DNA of 64,000 nt from Poriferisodalis sp022821985 (GCF_965219595.1 NZ_OZ244781.1:2666001-2730000); one strand, 5' to 3'. Counted from the first letter of the stretch, positions 1 through 8,870 are shown. Numbers and translations are program-made. Notes: generated from the letters alone by a model not told the origin.

Positions 1-674
1 GTGCCGGCGGCCTCAGCCAGCAGCTGGCTCTGGCAGGTGCGCTCCATGGTGATGAACCACCACGCGGCCTCGTCCACGGTCTGGCCGACGGTGAGCAGCC
101 CGTGGTTCTGCAGGATCACCGCCTTGCAGCTGCCGAGCGCCTGGCCGATGCGCTTGCCTTCGGACGTGTCGAGCACCACACCGGTGAAGTCGTCGAACAG
201 GGCGTGGTCTTCGTAGAAGGCGCAGGCGTCCTGGGTGAGCGGGTCGAGCAGGCGGCCCAGGCTCGACCACGTCTTGCCGTACAGCGAATGGGTGTGCGCC
301 GCAGCAATCACGTCGGGTCGGGCCTTGTGCACCTCGCTGTGAATGGCGAAGGCCGCCTGGTTCAGCGGGTAGCGCCCCTCCACGATGTTGCCGTCGTGAT
401 CCACCAGCAGCAGGTCGGACACCTTGATCTGACCGAAGCCCACGCCGAACGGGTTGACCCAGAAATGGTCGGTCCATTCGGGGTCGCGCGCCGTGACGTG
501 GCCGGCCACGCCCTCCTCGAAGCCGAACAGCGAGAACGCCCGGTACACCGACGCCAAGCGCTCCTTACGGTGCTGCCGCTCGGCCTCGATCGTGTCGAAC
601 GTCGGCGCCTGCGGCATCGGGATCTCGGTGAAGGGGTCGGCGGCGGAGTCAGTAGTCGTCGTCACGAGGGCCAT
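1..674 (-). CDS. Class II aldolase/adducin family protein, 3' end missing
   Basis: The reading frame starts at ATG 674 on the minus strand and is still open at base 1, so about 224 residues are visible and the C-terminus lies outside the window. It has the zinc-site motif HTHS (His 127 and 129) and a later NHGLL motif supplying the third His, as in L-fuculose-phosphate aldolase and the adducin head. The family performs retro-aldol cleavage or decarboxylation with a divalent metal; the substrate cannot be told. It is divergent from the CoA-transferase gene, with about 125 bp between the starts. The N-terminal stretch, rich in Thr and Asp, is probably disordered. Confidence 0.85.
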   Translation of the reverse strand, partial: MALVTTTTDSAADPFTEIPMPQAPTFDTIEAERQHRKERLASVYRAFSLFGFEEGVAGHVTARDPEWTDHFWVNPFGVGFGQIKVSDLLLVDHDGNIVEGRYPLNQAAFAIHSEVHKARPDVIAAAHTHSLYGKTWSSLGRLLDPLTQDACAFYEDHALFDDFTGVVLDTSEGKRIGQALGSCKAVILQNHGLLTVGQTVDEAAWWFITMERTCQSQLLAEAAG

Positions 675-787
675 CGTACGACGCTCGGGCCGCCGTGACC
701 GAGGAGCTGTGCCGCGTGTTCGCAAGGGACGCCGGGCATCGCGGTCGTGACTTCGGCCGTGATTCGGCTACTGCGACTGCACCCGCG

Positions 788-793
788 TAGTGT
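788..793 (+). promoter_or_regulatory. -10-like hexamer before CoA-transferase
   Basis: TAGTGT ends 7 nt before GTG 801 and no Shine-Dalgarno sequence is visible, which favours a leaderless start at 801 over the longer frame from 747. Confidence 0.45.
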
Positions 794-800
794 CCACCCG

Positions 801-3044
801 GTGAGCAGGGACGACGCTGGTGCAGCGAGCGGCGCGCCCGTGCGGTGCCTTGGCGGCGTACGAGTGGTGGAGCTGACCACAGGCATCGCCGGGCCGTACG
901 CGGCGCGCTTCCTGGCCGATCAGGGCGCGGAAGTGGTCAAGGTGGAGCCGCCCGGCGGCGACCCGTACCGGTCCGACCCGGGCTTCCAGGCGGTCAGCCG
1001 CAACAAGCGCTCGGCGGTGCCCGACGGCGTCGAATGGGAACGAGCCCCGCTCCCGGCCGATGTCGACGGACCGCCGGCGTCTCTGCCCGGCATCCTGCGG
1101 CCGGCGTCGTCGTCGATGGCCACGCCGCCGCTGGGTGGACTGCTCGCTGGCGCCGATGTCGTGTTCGTGCCCGACGGTCCCACCGCTGCGGCCGTTCGAA
1201 GACATGCTCCGAGCGCGGTGATCATCTCGTGCCCGACCTGGGGCGACCGGGGACCGTACGCGACCCGTGCAGGCACCCCGTCGCAGGTGGCCGCCGTGAC
1301 CGGCATCGGCTGGAACCAGATCAGCTACTCCGAAGGCCCCGTCGAGTTGGTGGTGCCGCTGGCCTCATACGGGGCCGGAATGCTCGGGGCGATGGCAGCC
1401 GCAGCGGGCCTGTACGCACGGCGAGCCCACGGGTCGGCACCGACCTACACCGTTTCGGAGGTGTCCGGCTCGGGTGCCATGCAGATCGGCGACTTCGAAG
1501 TGCCCGAGATGGCCGACCTCGACCGCGACGGCTCCTGCCCGCTCGGCTCGGCCGGCCGGCTTCCCGTGTACCGGCTGTTCCGGGCCGCCGACGACCGCTG
1601 GATGTTCGTGGCCTGCGGCACCTATCCCTTCTACGTGGCGATGCTGCGAGCCCTCGGCCGCGAAGACCTGCTGGGCGATGAGCGGTTCCCGGACCCGCCG
1701 TGGGGCCTGCTCGATCTCGAGCCGCTGGCGGAGATCACGCCGATCCTCGAAGAGGCGTTCGCCCAGCGCACGCTTGCCGAGTGGCTCGAGGTCTTCGCAG
1801 TGCACGATGTGCCCTGCCAGCCGACCCAGACCCGCGACGAGTTCGTGGGCTCGGCGCTCGCGCAGGTCAACGGGCTCGACACTGTGGTTGAGCACCCCGA
1901 ACTCGGGACAGTGCGCACCCCGCCCCAGCCGATGTGGATCGACGGCACCGACGAGGTTGCGTTGCAGCCAGCACCGCGCCTCGGCGAGCACACCGCCGCA
2001 GTCGAAGCCGAGCTGGAAGCCGGTGCATGGCCGGCCCAAGCGGTATCGGACCCCTGGGTGCCGGGTACCGCACCGTTGCTCGGCGTCAACGCTGTCGACC
2101 TCAGCTCGTTCATCGCCGGACCGGTCATCACCCGCCATCTGGCGATGCTCGGTGCCGAGGTCATCAAGATCGAGCAGCCCGGCGGCGATCCGTTCCGCGT
2201 GCTCGGCCCGTATTTCAACGGCTGGAACCAATCGAAGCGCTCGATCTGCCTCAACCTCAAAGACACTGCCGATCACGTCGTCATGGCGCAGCTCGTGGCC
2301 GGCGCCGACGTCATCGTGGAGAACTTCCGCCCCGGCGTCGCGGCACGCCTCGGCGTCGCCGATGAGGATCTGCGGCGCATCCGCCCCGATGCGGTGCTGG
2401 TGAAGAGCCCCGGTTACGGCCGCGACTCGTCAATGGCGGACGTGCCGGCCTTCGATCCGCTGCTGCAGGCTCTGGGCGGGATCATGGCGGCGCAGGGCGG
2501 CGATGACGAGCCGGTGTTCCTGACGGTGCCGGTGCACGACGCCGCCACGCCGATGATCGCCGCGTTCGGCGTGCTGTGCTCGCTGTACCGGCGGCAGGCC
2601 GACGGCCACGGAAGGACGGTGCGCACGTCTCTCACCCAGACAGTCATGGCAGCACAGGCAGCCGAGTTCGTGCAGTACGAAGGGCGGCCGCCTGCCGAGA
2701 TGGGCGGCATGGACTACCGGGGCGCCGGCCCCGAGCGCACCTACCTCGAGGTGCCCGGTGCCGACGGTCCCGAGTGGGTCTGGCGCCAGACGACGCCCGA
2801 GGGCACCAGCGACCTGCCGGTCGAGCGGCGCGGCTTCGTGGGGTCCGCAGTCGCCGTCGATAACAGCCACGTCGTCGACCTGCCCGAGACCGAGTGGGGC
2901 CCGATGATCCAGCTCGGCTCCCTCGTCGGCGGCATCGACGTGACAATGCGCCGAGCCCCCTACCTGGACGAGCACCGAGCAGAGATCACCGCCGAGCTCG
3001 CCACGCCCGGGGACTCCGGCACGCAGCCTGCGGCGGCCGACTGA
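801..3044 (+). CDS. Double-domain CaiB/BaiF (class III) CoA-transferase-like protein
   Basis: The protein of 747 residues holds two class III CoA-transferase folds in tandem, each with the nucleotide-binding signature (IAGPYAARFLADQGAEVVK near the N-terminus; FIAGPVITRHLAMLGAEVIK near the middle). Family members move CoA between organic acids through a catalytic Asp in a VDVSL-like motif. At the matching places this protein reads YTVSEV in the first half and VRTSL in the second, so I see no Asp in either half. Long double-domain proteins are known in actinobacteria, and DddD shows a similar duplication. GTG 801 is preferred because TAGTGT lies 7 nt upstream; the frame is open from 747. The molybdenum hydroxylase starts 50 bp downstream. 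Confidence 0.85.
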   Translation: MSRDDAGAASGAPVRCLGGVRVVELTTGIAGPYAARFLADQGAEVVKVEPPGGDPYRSDPGFQAVSRNKRSAVPDGVEWERAPLPADVDGPPASLPGILRPASSSMATPPLGGLLAGADVVFVPDGPTAAAVRRHAPSAVIISCPTWGDRGPYATRAGTPSQVAAVTGIGWNQISYSEGPVELVVPLASYGAGMLGAMAAAAGLYARRAHGSAPTYTVSEVSGSGAMQIGDFEVPEMADLDRDGSCPLGSAGRLPVYRLFRAADDRWMFVACGTYPFYVAMLRALGREDLLGDERFPDPPWGLLDLEPLAEITPILEEAFAQRTLAEWLEVFAVHDVPCQPTQTRDEFVGSALAQVNGLDTVVEHPELGTVRTPPQPMWIDGTDEVALQPAPRLGEHTAAVEAELEAGAWPAQAVSDPWVPGTAPLLGVNAVDLSSFIAGPVITRHLAMLGAEVIKIEQPGGDPFRVLGPYFNGWNQSKRSICLNLKDTADHVVMAQLVAGADVIVENFRPGVAARLGVADEDLRRIRPDAVLVKSPGYGRDSSMADVPAFDPLLQALGGIMAAQGGDDEPVFLTVPVHDAATPMIAAFGVLCSLYRRQADGHGRTVRTSLTQTVMAAQAAEFVQYEGRPPAEMGGMDYRGAGPERTYLEVPGADGPEWVWRQTTPEGTSDLPVERRGFVGSAVAVDNSHVVDLPETEWGPMIQLGSLVGGIDVTMRRAPYLDEHRAEITAELATPGDSGTQPAAAD

Positions 3045-3082
3045 AGGTTCCGACTCGGCTCGAACAGCGGAATCTGCGTCAC

Positions 3083-3088
3083 TACGGT
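3083..3088 (+). promoter_or_regulatory. -10-like hexamer before molybdenum hydroxylase
   Basis: TACGGT ends 6 nt before ATG 3095, supporting that start and an own promoter for this gene. Confidence 0.4.
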
Positions 3089-3094
3089 GAGCCC

Positions 3095-5440
3095 ATGGCG
3101 ACGGCGCGACTTGCCTCCGAGGATCTGCCGATGCTGCGCGGCACGGCAGCCTTCACCGCCGATCTGCCGTTGCCCGAGGGTTGCTTGCACGCAGCGTTCG
3201 TGCGCTCGACGGTGGCCCACGGCGACCTGCGCAGCGTCGATCTGCGCGAGGCCGAGCAGGCGCCGGGCGTCGTCGCCGTCTTCGAAGCGGCTGGGCTGGG
3301 GTTGGAGCCGCTGGAGTACTACCGGGCCACCACGCTCGGCGGTCAGATGGCCCGGCCGCTGCTGGCCACCGAGCGCGTCCGGTTCGTCGGTGAGCCGATT
3401 GCCGTCGTGCTGGCCGACTCGCCCAGCCACGCGCTCGACGCCGCCGAGCTGGTCGCCGTCGAGACAGACGAGCTGCCGGCAGTCATCGACGCCGAGCAGG
3501 CCGCAGCCGGCGACGTGCTGCTGTTCCCCGATGCAGGAACCAACGTGGTGCGGCCGCTGGATCCCCCCGACGGCGGCGGCTTCCTGTCACCGCCCACCGA
3601 AGTTGACGACGCAGCTGCACCTCCTGCCGAACCCGGTGAGGATCCCTGCGACGGCGCGCAGTGTGTCGTGGAGCTGGTCTGCGAGAACGACCGGATCACG
3701 TCGCTGCCGATCGAGCCGTGCGCCATCGTCGCGACGCCCTTCGAGCTGCTCCGGGGCACGCCGCTGGCGCAGGGCGCTTCGCCTGACTGCGAGCTGGACA
3801 TCTGGAGCACCGGCCAGGGCGTGCACAGCGCGCCGTACCTGTACCGGCGTTTGCTGGGCATCCCGGTTACGGCGGTGCGCGTCCGCGAACCGCAGGTCGG
3901 CGGCGGGTTCGGCGGCCGGGGCGACCCCATGCCGGAGTTCTTCGTGGTGGCCCGGGCCGCCCAGCTGCTCGAACGCCCGATTCGCTGGGTGCAGAGCCGC
4001 CAGGAGCAGTTCGTCTCGATGCCCTACGGGCGGGGCCAGCGGCACCGCATCCGGATGGGTTTCGAGCCCGACGGCCGCATCGTCGGGATCGACGTGGTCA
4101 TGTGGTGCGACGCCGGTGCGTACCCGCACATGGCGCCGATGCTCACTGCGGCCAGCTACCGCCAGAGCACCGGCCTGTACCGCGTGCCGCGGCTGCGCTA
4201 CCGCATCGGCTCCGCGGTCACGAACGCCCCGCCCACCGGTGCCTACCGCGGCGCCGGCCAGCCCGAGGTGAACGCTGCGCTCGAGCGGGCCATCGACGCC
4301 GGCGCCCGCGAGCTGGGCCTCGATCCCGCCGACGTCCGCCGCCGGAACCTGCTGCGTGCCGACGAGCTGCCGTTCGACACGGGCACCGGCATTGTGCTCG
4401 ACAGCGGCGACCCGCACCGCGCGCTCGATACTGCCCAAGAACTGATCGATGCCGAGCGCTGGCAGGTGCTGGCAGCCGAGCGCCGGGCAGCCGGCAGCAG
4501 ATCGGCACTGATCGGGATCGGCTACGGCTGCTACAGCCAGAGCGCGGGCAGCGGCGACGACCCCGACTACGCCTCGCTGGAGCTGGGATCGGACGGGAGC
4601 GTGCTGGTGACCTGCGGCAGCCACGGCCACGGCCAGGGTCATCACAGCCTGTGGGCCCAGATCACCAGCGCCCGGGTCGGGATCGCCGAAGGCGCCGTGC
4701 GGGTGAACGACGCCGATTCGGTGACATCGTCGTACGGCGGGGTGACCGGCGGTTCTCGCACCGCGACGGTGCTGGGCAGCCAGATCGCCGAAGCCGCGAC
4801 CGAACTGCGTGCCCGCATCTGCGAAGTAGCCGGAGAGCTGCTCGAAGCCAGCCCCGACGACATCAGCCTCACCCCCGACGGTGCGCACGTAGCCGGCGTG
4901 CCGTCCCGGCTGACGAGCTGGACCGACATTGCCGCAGCCGCACCGGAGGGAATCAGCGCCACCGTCACCGAGCGCAGCGCCGAGGTGACCCATCCCTACG
5001 GCACCCACGCCGCGGTCGTCGAGGTCGATGCGGAGACAGGCCGTGTCGAGCTGCTGGCGTTCGCCGCGGTGGACGACTGCGGGCGGATGCTGTCGGAGGC
5101 ATCTGTCGAGGGCCAGCAGCACGGCGGCGCGGTTGCCGGCATTTCCCAAGCGCTGATGGAGGCAGGGCAGTGGGACGCCGACGGCACTCCCCGCACCACC
5201 ACGCTCGTCGACTATCTGATCCCTGCCGCAGCCGATGTGCCCTCCATCGACACTGCTCGGCTCGGCACGCCGACCGAGCGCAACGAGCTCGGTACCCGCG
5301 GCATCGGTGAGAACGGGGCCATCGCTGCGCCGCCGGCAGTGCAGAACGCCGTGATCGACGCGCTTGCCCACCTCGGCGTGACCCACATCGACATCCCCCT
5401 CACACCCCAGCGCGTCTGGGAAGCGATTCGAGCCGCGTAA
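3095..5440 (+). CDS. Xanthine dehydrogenase/aldehyde oxidase family molybdopterin-binding subunit
   Basis: The protein of 781 residues has the a/b hammerhead domain (roughly 15-120, with RFVGEPIAVVLAD), the first molybdopterin domain with VGGGFGGRG, an active-site loop GAYRGAGQPE, and a C-terminal GIGENGAIAAP segment carrying the expected catalytic Glu. The loop resembles form II CoxL-like enzymes rather than the CO dehydrogenase AYRCSFR loop. Such enzymes hydroxylate aldehydes, purines or N-heterocycles using Mo-pyranopterin. The usual FAD-binding and 2Fe-2S partner subunits are not encoded next to it. An open frame extends upstream to 2894, inside the CoA-transferase gene, but ATG 3095 begins the family N-terminus and follows a -10-like hexamer. 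The substrate is unknown. Confidence 0.9.
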   Translation: MATARLASEDLPMLRGTAAFTADLPLPEGCLHAAFVRSTVAHGDLRSVDLREAEQAPGVVAVFEAAGLGLEPLEYYRATTLGGQMARPLLATERVRFVGEPIAVVLADSPSHALDAAELVAVETDELPAVIDAEQAAAGDVLLFPDAGTNVVRPLDPPDGGGFLSPPTEVDDAAAPPAEPGEDPCDGAQCVVELVCENDRITSLPIEPCAIVATPFELLRGTPLAQGASPDCELDIWSTGQGVHSAPYLYRRLLGIPVTAVRVREPQVGGGFGGRGDPMPEFFVVARAAQLLERPIRWVQSRQEQFVSMPYGRGQRHRIRMGFEPDGRIVGIDVVMWCDAGAYPHMAPMLTAASYRQSTGLYRVPRLRYRIGSAVTNAPPTGAYRGAGQPEVNAALERAIDAGARELGLDPADVRRRNLLRADELPFDTGTGIVLDSGDPHRALDTAQELIDAERWQVLAAERRAAGSRSALIGIGYGCYSQSAGSGDDPDYASLELGSDGSVLVTCGSHGHGQGHHSLWAQITSARVGIAEGAVRVNDADSVTSSYGGVTGGSRTATVLGSQIAEAATELRARICEVAGELLEASPDDISLTPDGAHVAGVPSRLTSWTDIAAAAPEGISATVTERSAEVTHPYGTHAAVVEVDAETGRVELLAFAAVDDCGRMLSEASVEGQQHGGAVAGISQALMEAGQWDADGTPRTTTLVDYLIPAAADVPSIDTARLGTPTERNELGTRGIGENGAIAAPPAVQNAVIDALAHLGVTHIDIPLTPQRVWEAIRAA

Positions 5441-5486
5441 TAGCAAAGCAGTGCTTGAATGCAGGCAAGCGACCCCGGAGGCACCC

Positions 5487-6782
5487 ATGGTCGAGCCGGA
5501 TTTCCTGCACTTCGACACGCTGGCGCTGCACGCCGGCCAGCGGCCCGACCCGACCACCGGGGCGCGAGCCGTGCCGATTTACCAGACGACGTCGTTCAGC
5601 TTCACCGACACCGAGCAGGCAGCCAGCCTGTTCAACCTCGAGATCCCCGGCCACATCTACAGCCGCATCTCCAATCCCACCGTTGCCGTGCTCGAGGAGC
5701 GGATCGCCGCGCTCGAGGGCGGCGTCGGCGCGGTCTGCACGGCGAGCGGCATGGCGGCGTTCCACCTGGCGTGCGCCACAATCGCCTCAGCGGGCGACCA
5801 CATCGTGGCCAGCCGCAACATCTACGGCGGCACCCACAACATCCTGAGCCTCACGCTGCCCCGCTTCGGCATCACCACGACGTTCGTCGACCCCCGCGAT
5901 CTCGATGCGTGGCGCAATGCCATCCAGCCCAACACCAAGGTGCTGTTCGCCGAGACGCTGGGCAACCCCAACATCGAGGTGCTCGACGTGCCGGCCGTGG
6001 CCGCAGTCGCCCACGAGGCCGACCTGCCGCTGATGCTCGATGCCACGTTCACCACTCCGCACCTGATGCGGCCCATCGAGCTGGGTGCAGACATCGTGAT
6101 GCACAGCGCCACCAAGTTCCTCGGCGGTCACGGCGTCGCGATCGGCGGGGTCGTGGTGGACGGCGGGCGTTTCGACTGGGCCGCTTCGGGCAAGTTCCCG
6201 ACGCTCAGCGAGCCGTATGCGGGCTACCACGGCATTGCCTTCACCGACGAGTACGGGCCGCAAGCGCTGTCGATGCGGGCCCGAGCCGAGGGCCTGCGCG
6301 ACTTCGGCGCCGCCATGAGCCCAGCGGTGGCGTTCCATTTGCTGCAGGGCGTCGAGACCCTCCCGCTGCGCATGGATCGTCATGTCGCCAACACCGAAGC
6401 GGTGATCGAGTTTCTCACCTCCCACGACGCCGTGAGCTGGGTGAGCCACCCGTCGGTGCCGTCGCATCCCGACCACGAACTGGCCAAGCAGCTGCTGCCG
6501 CGAGGCGCCGGCGCGATCCTGAGCTTCGGCGTCGAAGGCGGCCGCGAGGCCGGACGGCGGTTCATCGAGGCGGTGCGGCTGGCGTCGCATCTGGCCAACG
6601 TGGGCGACGCCAAGACGCTCGTGATCCATCCCGCCAGCACCACCCATCAGCAGATGAGCGCTGAGGACCTGGTTGCCGCCGGCGTCGGCGAAGACCTGGT
6701 GCGGCTGTCGGTGGGTCTGGAGCACCCGGGCGACATCATCTCGGACCTGTCCCGCGCCCTGCGGGCATCGCAGAAGGGCTGA
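5487..6782 (+). CDS. metY: O-acetylhomoserine sulfhydrylase (Cys/Met metabolism PLP enzyme)
   Basis: The protein of 431 residues belongs to the gamma family of PLP enzymes. It opens with DTLALHAGQRPDPTTGARA and YQTTSFSF, has YSRISNPT, and carries the PLP lysine in MHSATKFLGGHG, all typical of O-acetyl-L-homoserine sulfhydrylase, which makes homocysteine from O-acetylhomoserine and sulfide. The start is set by GGAGG five to six bases before ATG 5487; an in-frame ATG at 5451 lacks this. The next gene, an alpha/beta hydrolase, begins 4 bp after the stop. That hydrolase does not look like the homoserine acetyltransferase MetX, so the acetyl donor enzyme must lie elsewhere. Confidence 0.92.
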   Translation: MVEPDFLHFDTLALHAGQRPDPTTGARAVPIYQTTSFSFTDTEQAASLFNLEIPGHIYSRISNPTVAVLEERIAALEGGVGAVCTASGMAAFHLACATIASAGDHIVASRNIYGGTHNILSLTLPRFGITTTFVDPRDLDAWRNAIQPNTKVLFAETLGNPNIEVLDVPAVAAVAHEADLPLMLDATFTTPHLMRPIELGADIVMHSATKFLGGHGVAIGGVVVDGGRFDWAASGKFPTLSEPYAGYHGIAFTDEYGPQALSMRARAEGLRDFGAAMSPAVAFHLLQGVETLPLRMDRHVANTEAVIEFLTSHDAVSWVSHPSVPSHPDHELAKQLLPRGAGAILSFGVEGGREAGRRFIEAVRLASHLANVGDAKTLVIHPASTTHQQMSAEDLVAAGVGEDLVRLSVGLEHPGDIISDLSRALRASQKG

Positions 6783-6786
6783 ACCG

Positions 6787-7617
6787 ATGACAGCGACCGA
6801 GACGTTTTCGCTTGACGTCCGGGGCCACGCTGCGGGTGTGGCCGCAGGGGGAGTGGTACCCGATGCGGCATCGGCGGCCGAGGCGCCGGTGGTGCTGCTT
6901 GTGCACGGCGCAGGCATGAACCGCACGGTGTGGCAGCTGCAGACACGCTGGTTGGCACACCATGGCTACACCCCGCTCGCCATCGATCTGCCGGGTCACG
7001 GCAACAGCGAAGGCGAGCCTCTGGGATCGGTGGCCGAGATGGCCGGCTGGCTCGGCGATGCCATCACCGCCGTGGGGGAGCGGCTGGATTGCGCCCACGT
7101 ACGTCTTGTCGGCCATTCGATGGGGTCGTTGGTATGCACCGAAGCGGCAGCCGCCGATCACGATCGCATTGCTCGTTTGGTGCTGATGGGCACCGCAGCG
7201 GGAATGCCGGTGCATCCGGCGCTCTTGGGTGCTGCGGAGAAGAACGAGCTGCTGGCACCGGAGCTCATGACCGCATGGGGACACGGCAACCGGGCGCATG
7301 TCGCCACCAATCCGACGCCCGGGCTGTGGATGCTCGGCGGCAGCGTGGCCCTGCTGGAACGAGCCGACAACGGTGTGATCCACGCCGACCTGTCCGCCTG
7401 CGCGGCCTACGAGGCTGGCGACGTTGCTGCGCGAGTCAAGTGTCCGGTGACGGTGATCGTGGGCAGCGAGGACAAGATGACCCCGCCGCGGGCCGCAGCA
7501 CCGCTGATCGCCGATTTCGCCGATTGCGATGTGGTGCACCTCGCCGGAGCCGGCCACATGATGATGAACGAGGACCCGGCCGCCATCCGGACGGCACTCG
7601 CCACAGCGCTCGCCTAG
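6787..7617 (+). CDS. Alpha/beta hydrolase
   Basis: The protein of 276 residues has the alpha/beta hydrolase core: oxyanion-region HGAGMNRTVW, nucleophile elbow GHSMGS, an acid residue in VGSEDKMTPP and a terminal His in GAGHMMMNED. It could be an esterase, lactonase or C-C bond hydrolase; nothing shows the substrate. It starts 4 bp after metY, with GAAGG about 10 bp before ATG 6787, so the two are probably co-transcribed. A tandem GC-rich repeat follows the stop codon. Confidence 0.85.
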   Translation: MTATETFSLDVRGHAAGVAAGGVVPDAASAAEAPVVLLVHGAGMNRTVWQLQTRWLAHHGYTPLAIDLPGHGNSEGEPLGSVAEMAGWLGDAITAVGERLDCAHVRLVGHSMGSLVCTEAAAADHDRIARLVLMGTAAGMPVHPALLGAAEKNELLAPELMTAWGHGNRAHVATNPTPGLWMLGGSVALLERADNGVIHADLSACAAYEAGDVAARVKCPVTVIVGSEDKMTPPRAAAPLIADFADCDVVHLAGAGHMMMNEDPAAIRTALATALA

Positions 7618-7620
7618 CCC

Positions 7621-7730
7621 GCCGGTTGTGCGCGCTCCGCGCTGCGCCGGTCGTGCGCGCTTGTTGCTGTGCTGGTTGTGCGCGCTCCGCGCCTTGCTGG
7701 CCGTGCGCGATCCGCGCGCGGCTGCCATCA
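7621..7730. repeat. Degenerate tandem repeat, about four units of 24-27 bp
   Basis: Four successive units share a core close to GTGCGCGCTCCGCGC preceded by CYGGYY. Each core can fold on itself (GCGC paired with GCGC). The array fills most of the space between the hydrolase and the MaoC gene at 7777 and has no open reading frame of interest. Confidence 0.6.
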
Positions 7731-7776
7731 TGTGCCGGCGGCAATGTGACGCAACCTGCCGCAGAAGGAGCCGGAC

Positions 7777-8316
7777 ATGACAGTCGAGCGATTTCCCGTC
7801 GAGGCCTCGCACATCCTGATGTTCGCGAGGTCGATCGGCGACACGAACCCGATCTACAGCGACGCGGAGTACGCCGCTGGCACCGAGGTCGGTTCGATCA
7901 TTGCGCCGCCGACCTTCGCGCAGTCGAGTGCGCAATTCGACCCCGACTACTTCCTGCGCCCCAAGCCCGACAAGAAGTGGTTCGGCAGCGGACGCACCGC
8001 CTCGGGCACCCTGGTGCGCGACCTCTCCGAAGCAGACGGCGACGATATCGCCGACGAGCGTGAGGACGACAAGCAGTCCGGCGCTGCGGCTGGCGGGCTG
8101 CACGCTGAGCAGCACTTCACCTATCACCGGCATCTGAAGCCCGGCGACGTGCTGCACACGGTCACCTACGACGGCGAGCGCTGGGAGAAGCAGTCCAAGC
8201 GGGCGGGCATCCTCAAGTTCTCCGAGGCCGTCACCGAGTACCGCGACGAGGACGACGAGCTGGTCATCACGGCCAAGGGCGTCGGCGTCGTCACCGAGAA
8301 GGTCATCGACAACTAG
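7777..8316 (+). CDS. MaoC-like dehydratase, N-terminal (HadA/HadC-like) type
   Basis: The protein of 179 residues resembles the N-terminal MaoC dehydratase domain of HadA/HadC-type subunits (FARSIGDTNPIYSD near residue 17, then IIAPPTFAQ). A central acidic insert (residues about 85-105) is unusual and probably a loop. In mycobacteria such a subunit pairs with a catalytic hot-dog partner to dehydrate (3R)-hydroxyacyl thioesters; here the partner is the next gene. AAGGAG lies 8 bp before ATG 7777. Whether the substrate is acyl-CoA or acyl-ACP cannot be told. Confidence 0.8.
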   Translation: MTVERFPVEASHILMFARSIGDTNPIYSDAEYAAGTEVGSIIAPPTFAQSSAQFDPDYFLRPKPDKKWFGSGRTASGTLVRDLSEADGDDIADEREDDKQSGAAAGGLHAEQHFTYHRHLKPGDVLHTVTYDGERWEKQSKRAGILKFSEAVTEYRDEDDELVITAKGVGVVTEKVIDN

Positions 8317-8369
8317 CGGGTCGCCAGGACTTCGAACGCAGCACTCACCACCCAGAAAGGAACGCAGAC

Positions 8370-8792
8370 ATGGCACTCAGCGCATCGCAGCTCAACGTCG
8401 GCGACAGCTACTCCGAGCAGATCGTCGACGACCTCACCCGCACCCAGATCGTCCAGTACGCCGGAGCGTCGGGCGACTACAACCCGGTCCACACCGACGA
8501 GAAGTTCGTCACCGAGGTGGCCGGCTACCCGACGGTGTTCGCGCACGGCATGCTCACCATGGGCATGACCGGCCGCATGGTCACCAACTACGTCGGCGAC
8601 GGCCGCCTCACCTACTACGGCGTGCGGTTCACCAGCCAGGTGTGGCCAGGTGACACGCTCACCGCCAAGGCCGAGGTTGCCGACATCCGTGACGAGGACG
8701 GTCAGAAGCTGGTCGATCTCACCATCACCACCACCAACCAGGACGACCGAGCAGTCCTCACCGGCCAAGCCACCGCCCGCCTCGACGACTGA
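8370..8792 (+). CDS. MaoC-like (R)-specific hydratase (HadB-like)
   Basis: The protein of 140 residues has the hydratase 2 motif, with catalytic Asp and His in GDYNPVHTDEKF followed by AHGMLTMGM. It would hydrate enoyl thioesters to the (3R)-hydroxy form or the reverse. It lies 53 bp after the HadA-like gene with AAAGGA in front of ATG 8370, so the two probably form a heterodimer like HadAB. The gene faces the acyl-CoA dehydrogenase convergently, and a short tandem repeat separates them. Confidence 0.85.
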   Translation: MALSASQLNVGDSYSEQIVDDLTRTQIVQYAGASGDYNPVHTDEKFVTEVAGYPTVFAHGMLTMGMTGRMVTNYVGDGRLTYYGVRFTSQVWPGDTLTAKAEVADIRDEDGQKLVDLTITTTNQDDRAVLTGQATARLDD

Positions 8793-8793
8793 G

Positions 8794-8870
8794 CGGCGCT
8801 AGCCCTTCGCCCTTCCGGCGCAGTGTTGGCTCTTCGCCCGTTGGGCGCGGTGCTAGCCCTTGGCCCGCCC
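8794..8870. repeat. Three degenerate 27-29 bp units overlapping the acyl-CoA dehydrogenase 3' end
   Basis: Read on the minus strand, the last codons and stop of the dehydrogenase (GGGCCAAGGGCTAGCACC) are followed by two imperfect copies of the same stretch, one of which again contains AAGGGCTAGC. The stop region therefore seems to have been duplicated downstream. Confidence 0.55.

Noticed and set aside
3587..5557. 656-residue open frame on the minus strand
   Set aside because: It is antisense to the molybdenum hydroxylase and metY, has no recognisable motif, and its composition reflects the GC-rich codon pattern of the real genes.
7621..7730. CRISPR-like array
   Set aside because: Units are only 24-27 bp, adjoin without unique spacers, and no cas gene is present.
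6736..8376. 546-residue open frame on the minus strand
   Set aside because: It runs antisense through the hydrolase, a tandem repeat and a MaoC gene, all of which are well supported; it has no domain signature.
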